NCBI GenBank assembly: GCA_037127255.1
Contig: JBANSL010000014.1
Coordinates: 68,617,646-68,681,645, forward strand
DNA from: Persicaria tinctoria
Taxonomy: Eukaryota; Streptophyta; Magnoliopsida; Caryophyllales; Polygonaceae
Reading direction: 5' to 3'
DNA length: 64,000 nucleotides
The position numbers and the translations under genes were made by a program. Shown in pieces: positions 1-10,411 of the stretch (positions within the stretch are counted from its first letter, which is position 1; every line of letters starts with the position of its first letter). The notes under the pieces were generated by a model, which saw nothing but the letters and a program-made list of their open reading frames with translations, did not search any database and was not told where the DNA came from.

Positions 1-568
1 ACAGATCTGCAGAGGGGCAGGACAGGTGTCACCACACCACAGGAGGATGACACGGACGGCTGCGATTGAAAGGAACGGACGGCCCAGATGCAATCTGGCC
101 GATTTTAATTAAATTTATATAGTGCTAATTTCGGTATGTAAAATGTAAAAAAAATTAAAAATTACCATAATACTAGATTCATTTTTCTCTACACATAGAC
201 ATCAAATTTGAATATGTTTCGACGTAATTTGAAAAAAATGATTTATTTTGATATAATTATATTGTAATTTTGCTTGGTAAATTGGATCTTCGTCATTCGG
301 TGTCCGATTGCTTATTATAATACCTTTCCGGATAGCGAATTGTATCACGAACAAAACTCACAGCCACACTGTGACCTACGGGCTTTTTAAGCCATTTGGG
401 GTTGTTTCAAAAATTAGGGTTTTACTATGTTCGAAACTTTCTGGCAATTTTCGAAACTTCATACCGAGTCCAGTTAATTTTTTTTGTTCATAACACACTT
501 CATTGAATGTTTGGAGGATGTAAAAATGTGGTCAAGTCATTTGTGACATTGGTATATATAAATGATTT
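1..568. other. AT-rich spacer, no gene seen
   Basis: No open frame with recognisable motifs, no clear terminal repeats and no RNA gene are visible. The first 110 bases are more GC-rich than the rest. It may include the left part of the Harbinger-like element that follows, but I cannot place that boundary. Confidence 0.5.
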
Positions 569-673
569 GTATGGATGAAGTGTGTTGTCCCGTCAAATGC
601 GGATTTATTGAGTTGTCCCGTCAAATGTAGATTTATTGATCTGTATAGATGAAGTGTGTTGTCCCATCAAATG
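569..673 (+). repeat. 28-bp tandem duplication plus flanking partial copies
   Basis: A 28-base unit starting TTGTCCCGTCAAATG occurs at 585-612 and again at 613-640, with two base differences. A third partial copy begins at 659. The block GATGAAGTGTGTTGTCCC brackets the array on both sides (around 574 and 648). The array lies just upstream of the TATA box of the microgene that follows. Confidence 0.75.
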
Positions 674-712
674 TTTGAAGGATGTAAAAATTTGGTCAAG
701 TCTGATTTTGGC

Positions 713-919
713 TATAAAACCTTATCATCACAACCATTTCAAAACAAATCAACTCTTCTTCATCTTCTTCTCATTATGGATCCATCTCAAAATCAAGCTG
801 AAGGAACATATTTGGCAAAAAGGCATGAACTTCGTGATAATGGTACGCACCGCCGTCTTAGGGAAGACTTGAAGGAACATATTTGGCAAAATTTTGGATC
901 CACACGTGGAGGCAATTAG
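713..919 (+). pseudogene. Harbinger/PIF-like internally deleted microgene
   Basis: A TATA-like TATAAAAC at 713 precedes an ATG at 776 that opens a 47-residue frame ending at 919. The frame begins MDPSQNQ and ends with a stretch of the type RRLREDLKEHIWQNFG. That ending resembles the extreme C-terminus of plant PIF/Harbinger nuclease-type transposases, which commonly finish with xLxxDLxEHxWxLxG. Almost the whole DDE catalytic region is missing, so a start and a tail appear to be fused by internal deletion, as in MITE precursors. I could not identify the terminal inverted repeats or the 3-bp target duplication. The family assignment rests only on this short tail, so an unrelated repeat is possible. 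Confidence 0.4.
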
Positions 920-2395
920 ATTTCGCAAATTTCGTATCATGTTTCGTATTATGTTTCGTACGTTGCAATTTAGTTTATGTATTAGCTTTTGTGTAATTTC
1001 TTTTTGTTTTTAATCAATGAAGTTTTCTATTTTATTTTAAATCTAAATTTTATAATTACATTTTAGTAATTAAATACTAATATAATATTATAATCATATT
1101 ATAAAAATGTTGGAAATAATTATTAGAGAAGGGTATATTCGTAAATTGAATTGGTAAAAAAAGATGGATTGTGGGATGCTATTGTTAAACTGAAAAAAGT
1201 GAGAAAGGGATGCTATGCTGATGTGGCGGAGAGAGATGAATAAAAAAGTAGTAATTTTAGTATCTTGAATAGTAATTGATAAATATGGCCTTAGAATAAT
1301 AACTAACATATATAGGAGAAATTATATGCAAATTCAGTCCACCCGAATTTCCAATTCTGGTTCCGTGCCTGAATCCGCTATATAATTTACTTCCCTAAAA
1401 ATGTGCAAAATGTGGATGTCATGAAATTTCAAAACATACAGATAAGAGTCACAAATTACTCTCCCTATCTTTTAGGGACAACTCTAAATGCCTCGCAAAG
1501 TATTAATTATGCACAAGGTATAATCTTGGATGCGGATACATTTACCACCCGGGTAAAGTTACCCAAGGGCAGAAAGGTAAAATCATAGATAAAAAAGTGA
1601 AAAGAGAATCATTTATTAGAGACAATGATTACCATATTTATGATTGAGTATTTATCTTACCAATATTGTATAAAGTAATAAGTTTTCATTAAAACCCTCA
1701 AATCTTCCAATATTTCATATAGAGACCCATGTTTTTAAAGATTTTAAGCTTGAGTATTTATCTTACCACGTTAAATTTCTTAAAAAAGTATTTTTCTATT
1801 ACTCTTTATTACTTTATTCCATAGGCTCCCATGTATCATAAAGCCTACAATTTTCACTTTTTTTTTTTTTGTGTATGTGATCAAAAAAGTTGGAAAAATT
1901 ATTCCGAGCTCTTATTAAATATGGTTGTGTTAACATATAAATATGGATTAGCACAAACAAAATTAATTTGAACTCTCTTTAACCAAGGTTGAGTTAACAT
2001 AAATAACGAATTCGGAAAAATAAAATAGTTTGATCTCTAGTTAATCGGGTCGGGTTAAAATAAAATCACATATCCGGGCAAATAAAATTAGTTCGAACAA
2101 ATAGGAAGATAGGTTGGTTATGTATTGATGAGTCATTATCTTTTTAATAAATATAAAAACAAATACAAATTACACTAATTACCCGTAATTTATGATATCT
2201 TTTAAAAAACTATTCTTGAATTATAAAAGTATAATAAAACAACCATATTCATAAGAATTTTTCAATCAAAGATCCATCCTCCAACTTTATAAAAAATAAA
2301 ATAAAATTGGCCAATAACTCATAAATAAGAACACTCAAATACATCTCTAGTTAGTACATTAAATTTATACTCAATTATCTCATTCTTGAAATTAG
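920..2395. other. AT-rich intergenic sequence
   Basis: No protein-coding or RNA gene is supported. The block at 1160-1235, with GGGATGCTATTGTTAAAC and a second GGGATGCTATGC, could be the right flank of the Harbinger-like element. Otherwise I see only low-complexity A/T sequence. Confidence 0.5.
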
Positions 2396-2403
2396 GTTGG
2401 GAT

Positions 2404-2474
2404 TAGCCTATATGGGAATTGAACCCACACTTATATGCTTATACATCTCTCTACCATTTAAGCTAATAGGCTTA
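2404..2474 (-). repeat. tRNA-like (pol III A-box/B-box) sequence, minus strand
   Basis: Read on the minus strand, the segment has an A-box-like TAGCTTAAATGGTAGAGAG and, about 35 bases on, a B-box-like GGGTTCAATTCCC. This is the spacing of a tRNA gene or the head of a tRNA-derived SINE. I see no convincing acceptor stem, so it is a tRNA-derived repeat rather than a functional tRNA gene. Similar modules recur in the window inside hAT-type elements. Confidence 0.5.
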
Positions 2475-2879
2475 CAATTTTTCATATCGGTCTATTTTCT
2501 CATCTATAAGAGAATTAAGCACGAAAAAAAAAATATCTTGCCTCTGCGATTTCATAACGGTATATTCCATCAAAATATGACATCCAAGCAACATTCATAT
2601 ATCAACTTTCATTTGCTCAACTGATTTACTAAATTCATTTATCAATCAAAACCCTGATGGTCAAATGTTCATTTCTAATTTGTTAGCCAAAACACCACTG
2701 TAATGACCAAAGTTAAGGGTCAAACAACCCAAGTTAATAAACACAAAAATTACATAAACCAATCAAACTTCTTCAACCAGTTAAATTGTAATTCAAATCC
2801 AATTTGCAAATCTCATGGTAAGGATTATGAAAATAGTCTAAAATCCGAACCAATTCAAAGAAAGTCCCAAGGTCAAAAG
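2475..2879. other. AT-rich spacer
   Basis: No gene or terminal repeat is recognised. The 2700-2870 part has the dispersed-repeat look of an LTR (GGTCAAACAACCCAAG and similar phrases), but no boundary can be drawn. Confidence 0.35.
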
Positions 2880-3300
2880 ATTTTACCCAAATCCCGTCGA
2901 TTCAAGCTTAGGCTAGGGAAACCATGGGTGAGGAGCTCGAGCTCGGGATTTCTGATGGTGGGTGGTAGGGAGGAAGCCGGGTCAAGAGGGAGAAGCGGGG
3001 GAGATCGACGAAGAAGCAACAAGGAGTGAACGGGGGCAGCGTTGGGCTTCGCAGATCCAAGGAGGGAGGGAAGAGCTCCAGCGTCGGAATCGTTGATGCT
3101 GGTGGCGAGGAGAGGGCGGAGAGCGAGAGCAAAAGACAAGGAGGGAGGGAGGCGCGGGAAGCTTAGACTGAGATTGGGGAAGTGAGGAGGAAGGTGACCA
3201 TGGATGAACAGAGAAGACGGGGTTGCGTTTCAGACCTAGCGGGAGAAGGAATGGGTGAAGGGCGGAGCGACTTTCCCAGATCTGATGAAGAGGGTGATGA
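2880..3300 (-). other. GC-rich island, possible LTR leader or captured exon
   Basis: This 420-bp island stands out from AT-rich surroundings. On the minus strand it has an open frame of 88 codons (3139-2873) rich in Leu, Pro and Ser, followed by a GGTAAAATC-like junction near 2880 that could be a splice donor. No domain is recognised. Pyrimidine-rich leaders of this kind also occur in plant gypsy LTRs, such as the 54.6-55.1 kb segment of this window, so a repeat origin is at least as likely as a host exon. Confidence 0.3.
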
Positions 3301-3605
3301 ATAGCGGCTCAACTGGTTATAACTTATAAGGGTATATATATACCTGCAAATTAGGTTAAATTAAATTATGAGAAATTACAATCTGGGTTTAAACTTCTTA
3401 TATTCTTAAAAAAACAGCACCCTATTTCTTGCGTAATTGTCTAAAACTTTTTTTCTCTCTCAAATGAACACCCTGGTTTTTATACATCCACCCAAACTTT
3501 TCAATTTTTTTTAAATGAGCACCCTAAGTTCAAATCCAAAAGACACGATTATTAGATTATAGTACTAACATGAAGTTATACACATTTCATTGGTTGCTAT
3601 ATATC

Positions 3606-4485
3606 ATATGAGAATACTATATGTGTGTGTTTTAAGTAAAATAATATAAGTAAATAATAATAGTTGGATAAAACCTTATATGAACTAATATATTGTTATA
3701 AGTATACCATTAGTCTATAAGTGTGTGTTTTAAGGAAAAATAACATAAGTAACTAATAATTATTAGATAAAACCTTATATTAACTAATAAATTGTTACAA
3801 GAATACTATAAGTGTGTGTTTTGAGGAAAAATCATATAAATAACTAATAATTATTGGATAAAACCTTATATTAAATAATGGGTATTATATTGTTATAAAA
3901 ATACTATAAGTGTGTGTTTAAGTAAAAATAATATAAGTAACTAATAATAATTGAATAAAACCTTATGGTATAATATTTTTGAGACCTTATTATATTTAAT
4001 TTCAATTTCAATAATATAAGTAACTAATAAGTAATGAATAAAACCTTTTATTATCTAATAAATTCTTATAATAATACTAGAAATGTATGTTTTGAGGAAA
4101 ATCATATAAATAACTAATAATTGTTGGATAAAACCTTATATTAACTAATATATTGTTATAAGAATACTATAAGTGTGTGTTTTGAGGAAAATTTTTATAT
4201 GTAAATAATAATTATTGAATAAAACGTTACACTATCTAATACATTCTTATAAGAATATTATAAGAGCAAGTTTTGAGTAGAAATCATATAGGAACTAATA
4301 AGTGTTGAATAAAATCTTATATTATATAATAAATTCTTATAATAATACTATAGTTTAGAATACTATAAGTGTGTGTTTTAACTTTTAAGGAAAAATCATA
4401 TAAGTAACTAATAATTGTTGAATAAAACCTTATATTATCTAATAAATTCTTATGGGAATACTATAAGTGTGTGTTACAAAATAAG
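3606..4485 (+). repeat. AT-rich tandem repeat, unit about 94 bp
   Basis: About nine degenerate copies of one unit run in the same orientation. Each has ACTATAAGTGTGTGTTTT, then AAGGAAAAATCATATAAG, TAACTAATAATTATTGGA and a block AAAACCTTATATTAACTAAT. The GTGTGTGTTT word recurs at about 94-98 bp steps (near 3623, 3722, 3817, 3911, 4172). No coding capacity is present. Confidence 0.8.
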
Positions 4486-4576
4486 AAGATTCATAATTAT
4501 ATTTAATTTCAATTCACATAAAGAATTTTAATAAAAAAAAATTCCTCGATTTATTGAGATAGTACTTTGATTGATT

Positions 4577-4601
4577 GAGGTAGTTTAAACCCTTAACCCT
4601 A
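4577..4601. repeat. Inverted-repeat arm paired with 5626-5650
   Basis: GAGGTAGTTTAAACCCT here is the exact reverse complement of a segment ending at 5650. The pairing continues imperfectly through CCCTAAACCCTA-type sequence, so this arm is a degenerate complement of the telomere-like motif at 5619-5641. Confidence 0.7.
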
Positions 4602-4861
4602 TATATATGTATATATACACATACATATACATACACACACACATATATATCCAAAATTTTATTTAGAAAAATTCAACACGAAGTAAATAATAAAAATAAC
4701 AAAACATTTAATTAAAGACATTTTAATTTGCATAATAACATTTTCTTAAAACTTTATATTAAAATAAAGTACAATTATAAATCCCTACCTGTTTTGAAGA
4801 AAACTATACAACTTTGTCTTAAAACATATTTACTTAAAATGAAATACCTAAAAATAATTTG

Positions 4862-4972
4862 GGGTATTTCAATTTACTTTTACATTTTCCTCCATTCCCT
4901 CTTATGAAATTTCACTCCCTCCCAATAAAATTTCCATTTTATATTTCCCTCTCTTCCCTCCTATTTTAGGCA
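4862..4972. repeat. Pyrimidine-rich dispersed repeat, copy 1
   Basis: A CCCTCC-rich block with the phrase CTCCCAATAAAATTTCC, followed by ATTTCCCTCTCTTCCCTCC. It recurs in the same orientation and expanded form at 6490-6670, indicating a segmental duplication within this mosaic region. Confidence 0.65.
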
Positions 4973-5124
4973 AATTAATAAATCAGTCAATAAAGAAGAA
5001 TACCTAGTTGGGATGATTATGTGAATAATTTAGTCAACAAAAATAATCTATTGTAGGCACTAACTCTTTTTAAAAAAAATCAAGATTTAATTAATTTTTT
5101 CACAACTTAAATTTATGGAAGTTA

Positions 5125-5400
5125 ATTATATAAGCTTAGTAGTTACAAGCTTATTAGTTACTTATATATGATTTTGTTCAACACTTATTAGTTACTTATA
5201 TAAGGCTTTATTCAAAATATACTCTTATATGAATTTATTGGTTAATATAAGAATTTATTGGTTAATATAAGGTTTTATTCAAAATTTATTAGTCACTTAT
5301 ATGAGTTTTCCTCAAAATATACTCTTATAGTATTATAATAAGAATTTATAAGCTAATATAAGGTTTTATTCAAAATTTATTAGTCTTTTATATGAGTTTT
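5125..5400 (-). repeat. Reverse-oriented copies of the 94-bp repeat
   Basis: The words TTATTAGTTACTTATAT, GGTTTTATTCAA and TTATATGAGTTTTCCTC are reverse complements of the unit repeated at 3606-4485. Roughly three copies are present. The array therefore exists in both orientations less than 1 kb apart. Confidence 0.75.
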
Positions 5401-5618
5401 CCTCAACCTTTATCTTAATCTCAAATCTCGAACTCCAATGTTAATCTCAAATCATGATCTCAATATCGGTCTCAATCTGAAATCTAGATCTCAAATCTCA
5501 AATCATGATCTCAATCACAATCATGTTACTAATTCTATTAGTTTTCGGTTTTTATAAATGGATTTCTTTTTATAAATATAAGTATAAATAATTCTATTAG
5601 ATTTCATAATAATTCTAT

Positions 5619-5641
5619 TAGGGTTTAGGGTTTAGGGTTTA
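5619..5641 (+). repeat. Interstitial plant telomere-like motif
   Basis: TAGGGTTTAGGGTTTAGGG followed by TTTA is just over three copies of the plant telomere unit TTTAGGG. It is too short to be a telomere and lies between inverted repeats, so it is an interstitial motif or a chance feature of the element. Confidence 0.7.
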
Positions 5642-5650
5642 AACTACCTC

Positions 5651-5760
5651 GATCGATAAAAAAATATTTGAACTGAAATATTTTAAAACGATTAAAAAAA
5701 ACTAGAATAATAAATGGTGATAAGTGATTAAATTGATCTCGAAAAAGAAAAAAACATAAA
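5651..5760. repeat. Left arm of a roughly 105-bp inverted repeat
   Basis: This arm (words ATATTTGAACTGAAATATTT, ACTAGAATAATAAATGGTGA, TTGATCTCGAAAAAG) matches the reverse complement of 6138-6262 with small gaps. The two arms enclose about 380 bp that includes a tRNA-like head. The arrangement suggests a fold-back element or two inverted insertions. Confidence 0.65.
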
Positions 5761-5867
5761 CCTTATAATATTTTTGAGACCTTATATGTTTGATCATATA
5801 TTAGTTCATTTATACGAATATAATAGTTATTTTATTTCAAATTTATTTTGTGTCATGTATATTTTTG

Positions 5868-5960
5868 TTTGGTGAGTAACCGCGGGGATCAGACGCCCCC
5901 TTGGTTACGCTCCCATCACATTGCTACATCAACCCGGGTTCGAATCTGTCCAGGGGTGTG
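5868..5960 (+). repeat. Possible SINE head with B-box
   Basis: The segment GTGAGTAACCGCGGGGATC is followed 45 bases later by CCGGGTTCGAATCTGTCC, a good pol III B-box (GGTTCGANNCC). The segment lies inside the inverted-repeat pair 5651-5760/6138-6262. There is no clear tail or target duplication, so the SINE call is tentative. Confidence 0.35.
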
Positions 5961-6055
5961 ATACCCCCTTATTTTTTGCTCCACTATTACCAACAGAAAA
6001 AAATTTAAAGAAAATAAAATTGCCAGTCGGCTCACTCCCATAGGCCAAGATTGAT

Positions 6056-6123
6056 AGCACGCGGATCACTAATGAGGACCATTGGATTGAAATTAATCTA
6101 ACGTCAATAAATGCCCGCGTGCT
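6056..6123. repeat. 9-bp perfect stem around a 50-base loop
   Basis: AGCACGCGG at 6056-6064 is exactly complementary to CCGCGTGCT at 6115-6123. It is GC-rich in an AT-rich setting, between the tRNA-like head and the right inverted-repeat arm. The function is unknown. Confidence 0.55.
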
Positions 6124-6137
6124 TTCTGTTTTTTTTT

Positions 6138-6262
6138 TTCCTTTTTCGAGCTCAATTTAATCAATTTTCACCATTTATTATTCTAGTTTTTATTTCAATT
6201 GTTTTATAACAATTTTAATCTTATAAGTTATAAAATATTTCAGTTCAAATATTATATATCCA
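6138..6262. repeat. Right arm of the inverted repeat
   Basis: Reverse-complement partner of 5651-5760: TTTTTCGAGCTCAATTTAAT, then TTCACCATTTATTATTCTAG, and finally AAAATATTTCAGTTCAAAT. It is slightly longer than the left arm because of an insertion around 6205-6235. Confidence 0.65.
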
Positions 6263-6489
6263 ATGTATAGTTTTCCGAATTCATATTTGTACTTATATAT
6301 TTTTGCTTTGTTTTATTCAATCTTATAATTTAAAGTATTGATTTTCAGGAATAAAAAAATATTTCGATTGTTTCAACTAAAATGTGAATTAATCTTATAT
6401 GCATATTTGCAATTATATATCAATCTTGATATATAATATTGAAACGATGAAATATTTTATAACGTATAAGCCAATTGAAGAACGATGAA

Positions 6490-6670
6490 ATATTTTTCCC
6501 TTTTATATTTCCCTACATTCCTTCCTATTTTACTTTTACATTTCCCTCCCAATAAAATTTCCCTTCTATATTTCCCCCTTCCCTCCAATTCCCTCCTATA
6601 AAATTTCATTCTCTCCCAATAAAATTTCATTCTCTCTTATTTTCATTCCCTCCTATTTTATTCTCTCCCA
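6490..6670. repeat. Pyrimidine-rich dispersed repeat, copy 2
   Basis: Second, expanded copy of the CCCTCC-rich block at 4862-4972, with CTCCCAATAAAATTTC occurring three times. It abuts the next copies of the 94-bp repeat. Confidence 0.65.
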
Positions 6671-6671
6671 A

Positions 6672-6900
6672 TAAATGTGTGTTATAAGGAAAATTTTTAT
6701 AAGTAAATAATAATTATTGAATAAAACCTTATAATATCTAATAAATTCTTATAAGAATACTATAAATGTATGTTTTGAGAAAAAAATCATATAAGTAACT
6801 AATAATTGTTGGATAAAACCTTATATTAACTAATATATTGTTATAAGAATACTATTAGTGTGTGTTTTAAGGAAAAATCATATAAGTAACTACTAATTAG
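6672..6900 (+). repeat. Further forward copies of the 94-bp repeat
   Basis: About two and a half forward copies of the 3606-4485 unit (GTGTGTT, TCATATAAGTAACTA, GGATAAAACCTTATATTAAC). The array is thus broken into forward, reverse and forward blocks across 3.3 kb. Confidence 0.75.
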
Positions 6901-7565
6901 GAAAAATAAGATAGAGAGAGAACGAGAGAAATTGGCCACATAAATCGAACCACAACGACCCCTTAAAATTATGATATTTTTCCGAGCAAAAAATAGTTAT
7001 GATATTATGCAAAATATGATAAATTACGGGTATTAGTTGTAATTACTCTTAAATATTGGGATATTAGAGGAATATATAGTGGGTAATTATTACCCACTCA
7101 TTAATCTTCCTCATTAATTGTCAGCGATCCCACATAATTACTTTTTTATTTAAAAAAATGGGAGGGTAAGTTTATCCGGGTGGTAAACGAAGATTTGTCC
7201 TATGATCTTCAATGGTAAGATGGATATTGAGTTTAATAGCTTCCTTTAGGTCAACCTCGTACATCCGCTTCGATAATTACCAATCTGAAAGGGCGTCTTC
7301 GAGCATTCAAATGCGCAACCTACATTTGCCTCATGATAACTAATCACCCATGAAGTGGCTCTTTTGCTTGGACTCCGTATAAATTACTTGCTGGATTTTT
7401 TCAACTTAATGTTTGACTTTTTTTTTTTTGGATTGGACAATTGAGGTCCTTCTCACCTAACTAGAAGCTAAGATGTTGTAATATAATTTCAATGTATTAA
7501 TCAATTTGATCTTATAACTAATCCATTAAAAAACGATTTTTCTATCACATGTCCTTGAGACATAG
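6901..7565. other. Spacer without recognised features
   Basis: No gene, tail or terminal repeat found. The phrase TCCGGGTGGTAAACG near 7175 echoes TTTACCACCCGGGTAAAG near 1540 in reverse complement, hinting at a shared low-copy repeat. Confidence 0.4.
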
Positions 7566-7581
7566 GATAAGAAATTTGATT

Positions 7582-8181
7582 TTCAACCTGCTTTCTGGTC
7601 TCTTAGCCTGTGTATTATTGTTGTTTATTTATTCTTGTCCTGTTTTATACGTTTTCTGTATTTTGGTTTATCTTTGTGGTAGCTTTTTACGATCTTGTTA
7701 TCGTCCTTGAGGGTGTGAAATGGGTTTTTGGGATTTGTTTTGGCAATAATATGGCTAGAGTTTTGGTTTGTGAGTTGGTGTACTTTGTTTTTGCTTGTTA
7801 TGATACATGTTTCATATGATCGATGGCTTGTTTGTCAAGTTGTAGACGTCGTGGAAATGCGATCGATACCTTTTGATTCTGTTTAGAGTCCAAGTTGAGG
7901 TGTCCGCTAGTGATCCCCAGAATTCTATGTGTGCGTCTTCCGTTTGGTTGGTCGGTTCGTTGATTCTGCTTACTTGTAGTTTACAGTGTAGGATGACATG
8001 TACTTTTTTCTGCATTTTTCTTTCCGTCATTTGTTTCTTGTTATTTCAATTCGGTCATTTGCTTCTGTTATTTGCTTTTGGTTGTACATGATGGTTGGTC
8101 CATCTCCCGGCTTATTTGGGCTCTCGGTTTCTCTAGGCTTGTCTAGATAATCGAATTTCTTTCCTTATATATAAGAAAAAA
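7582..8181 (+). mobile_element. 600-bp retroposon (LINE 3-prime end) with 16-bp target duplication
   Basis: The insert is bounded by identical 16-base direct repeats GATAAGAAATTTGATT at 7566-7581 and 8182-8197, and ends in an A-rich tail (AAGAAAAAA). A long, variable-length target duplication plus an A-rich 3-prime end is the signature of target-primed reverse transcription. The body is T/G-rich with no domain in any frame, consistent with the 3-prime untranslated end of a 5-prime-truncated L1. It differs from the other L1 tails in this window, so it may belong to another subfamily. Confidence 0.75.
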
Positions 8182-8197
8182 GATAAGAAATTTGATT

Positions 8198-8640
8198 GGG
8201 AAAGATTCTCCTAAATTAAATTATTTTAGCTATTTCGAAAATTGCTTTCCTAGGGTCAATGTTATGTTTGGTAGGGATCTTTTCCAATTAAAGTTCTTAT
8301 CTTATGCCCGAATGCGATAGAAATACCGTTAACAATGGTTTTTTCCTAAGAAAATCTTTCCTACTTTTGGATTTTCTAATGTGAGCACACTTTAAAAAAT
8401 CCGCTAATTAAACTACACTATATTCATCTCATAATTTAAATCCTCCGATTTTTTGAGATACTTTTTAAAAAGTTAAAAATCCTATTAAATATCAATTATT
8501 TTAATTGAGTTTTTTTAAATAATTTGATAATATAAATCATATTTCAAATAGTAAATGATTTAAAATTTGAAATTCATCGATATAGTACTATAGGCCCATT
8601 TGGAAAGGTTTTGTACATAGATATAAGATATAGGATATGG
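8198..8640. other. AT-rich spacer
   Basis: No gene or repeat boundary is recognised in this stretch. Confidence 0.45.
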
Positions 8641-8648
8641 GTAGGAGA

Positions 8649-8878
8649 CAGTGGCGGACCCAAGAGGGGCTCGAGGTGGCTAAAGCCCCTTGGAATTTGA
8701 AATAAGTTTTTTTTTTATATATATATATAGGACTTTTACAATAATTATAATTAGAATGCAAGTAGAATTAGTATGTCCGCTTAGTTCACCTGCTAATAGG
8801 ATGGGAGGGAAAGGGATGGAATTCGGCCCGTCCCTGGTTCGAGCCCCACCTGATTCCACTTTATTTTGGAATATACTT
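8649..8878 (+). mobile_element. hAT-type element, left end (E1) with tRNA-like module
   Basis: The end CAGTGGCGGACCCAAG belongs to a recurrent terminus type in this window (CAGNGGCGG). A tRNA-like module with A-box-like TTAGTTCACCTGCTAATAGG and B-box GGTTCGAGCCC follows 126 bp inside (8775-8848). The element is cut at 8879 by the T-rich end of a minus-strand L1, and no right terminus was found, so this is a partial copy. Confidence 0.5.
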
Positions 8879-9395
8879 TTTTTTTATTAGGAAAAAATTT
8901 AAGGTTAGATATACCTAAACTTCGAGGGCCGACAAATCGGCAGACGGGTAACCGTCTAAGCAAGCATACAAATACAGAGATGGTGCAAAATACAAGCCAA
9001 AACTCTACAATGGCGAAACAAAACACAACTAAACCGAACAAGACGAGGACGTAGACGAAAGACGAAGCCAAACACAACCCTGAAGCAACACCGTAAGCCA
9101 GCGGCACATCAGGAGTCACCTGTGGGCAGTGAAGATGAGCTCCAAGGAACCATTCTTTCGGAGAAAGGAGACGCCTCGATACACACTACCACGACCCCAT
9201 CCTATCCCGACTCCGAATGCTAGAACCCCATCAAACGAAGAAGATAGTACAGTCCTGTCACGCCAAACATAGAGCCACACATCGCCTGAACTGAAAGCAC
9301 CAGAAAACCCAAGCGGAAAATATGCAAACCGGCCCTAACGGGATTTTAGGAACCCACCGGTGATGCGATCGTGGAATTTCACTTGTACTTATTAC
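8879..9395 (-). mobile_element. L1-type LINE 3-prime end, minus strand
   Basis: On the minus strand the segment ends with ACCTAATAAAAAAAAA-like sequence, an A-tail. Its body (plus-strand words CGAGGGCCGACAAATCGGC, CTCCAAGGA, CCTCGATACACACTACCACGA) matches the bodies at 25255-26345 and, more weakly, 10411-10660 and 22773-22950. These are 5-prime-truncated copies of the same L1 3-prime region. No ORF domain remains. It inserted into the hAT-type element at 8649. Confidence 0.6.
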
Positions 9396-10225
9396 CTCAT
9401 CATGACGACAAAATGTCTTAAAATACCTGCAAGCCTTAACCGTGAGGGGTGATGATCAGATTATGCGTTTATTAGTCCAAGCGATAAGGGTGGTATGCTT
9501 GGCTCGCGAGGATTTGAGTTGTTTAGTTGTCGGCTTGAGAGGAAGTCAGTCGATGATCTTATTCCAAGAACGTTCTTCTCCGATCAAAGACCTTAAGAAC
9601 TCAACTCCGGTGACTTTAGGTCCGGGAGATAATCAGAGCTCTTCTACTTTCTCTCTTGAATCGGATCCTTGTCTTTGAGGTCAGAGGGGGGTATTTATAG
9701 GGAGGCCAAGCATGCAGCTGGCTGGCGACCTCGTGGTCTAACATAGGACACGTGTAATGCATGCCCTCATGCTAGGGACCTAGGCAATACACGTGGCGCT
9801 ATTAGAGGTGAGGGGCTTGAGCCAACGAGCTGCTTGCTAGGATCCTGGATAGCCACGAGGTACTAGTGGGACCTGCCCTGGCTTTCTACGAGGGCTTATA
9901 CTAATTTCTAAGTCGTGAGGAAATACGAACCGAGGATTTTGAGGGTGTTGGGTTTGATCAAGGCTTGACCGAGTACCTTACTCGCGATGAATCTTGTAGT
10001 GGGGCCAGATGTTTTTTGCGTTGGGTGACCTATTTATGACGTTATACCTGTGTTAATTAATAGGCCTATTTTCTATGGTAGCGTCAACCGGGATTATTTA
10101 TATTAAGTTATTTATTATTATTAATTATTTATAATTTAAATGTTCTAATTCCTCAAGGCCAACTTTGGGCCCAAGGCTAAGTACCATCCACTCGCCCAAG
10201 GAAACAACTTGGTTTGAATTACAGG
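9396..10225. other. Unassigned repeat-like sequence
   Basis: This moderately GC-rich block has no coding motifs. Phrases such as GGTATTTATAGGGAGGCC (a possible TATA box and leader near 9690) and GGGGCCAGATG near 9999 give it the look of an LTR, but I found no matching second copy, primer-binding site or target duplication. Confidence 0.3.
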
Positions 10226-10411
10226 CAGGGCCGGCCCATGGCCCGTGCGAAACGTGCAATCGCACGGGGCATCGAAATTTTGGGGGCCTCATATAGGTTT
10301 TGTATTATATATATGTATATATAAATTACAAATTGTATCATGTTGTTGCGGTGGATTAGTTGGTAAAGGTCTGTTCTTGTTCCGAATTGTGCTGAGTTCG
10401 ATTCTCAGCTT
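10226..10411 (+). mobile_element. hAT-type element, left end (E2) with tRNA-like module
   Basis: Starts CAGGGCCGGCCCATGG, the same terminus type as the complete element at 53053-53792. A tRNA-like module (A-box GGATTAGTTGGTAAAGG, B-box GAGTTCGATTC) lies at 10338-10411, 112 bp from the end, and runs straight into a T-run. The right part is replaced by a minus-strand L1 tail, so the copy is partial. Confidence 0.5.

Noticed and set aside
2873..3139. Host gene in the GC island
   Set aside because: Open frames exist on both strands without domain or clear start, and a similar leader-like sequence elsewhere in the window belongs to an LTR.
5619..5641. True telomere or chromosome end
   Set aside because: Only about three units, embedded in repeats and far from any sequence end.
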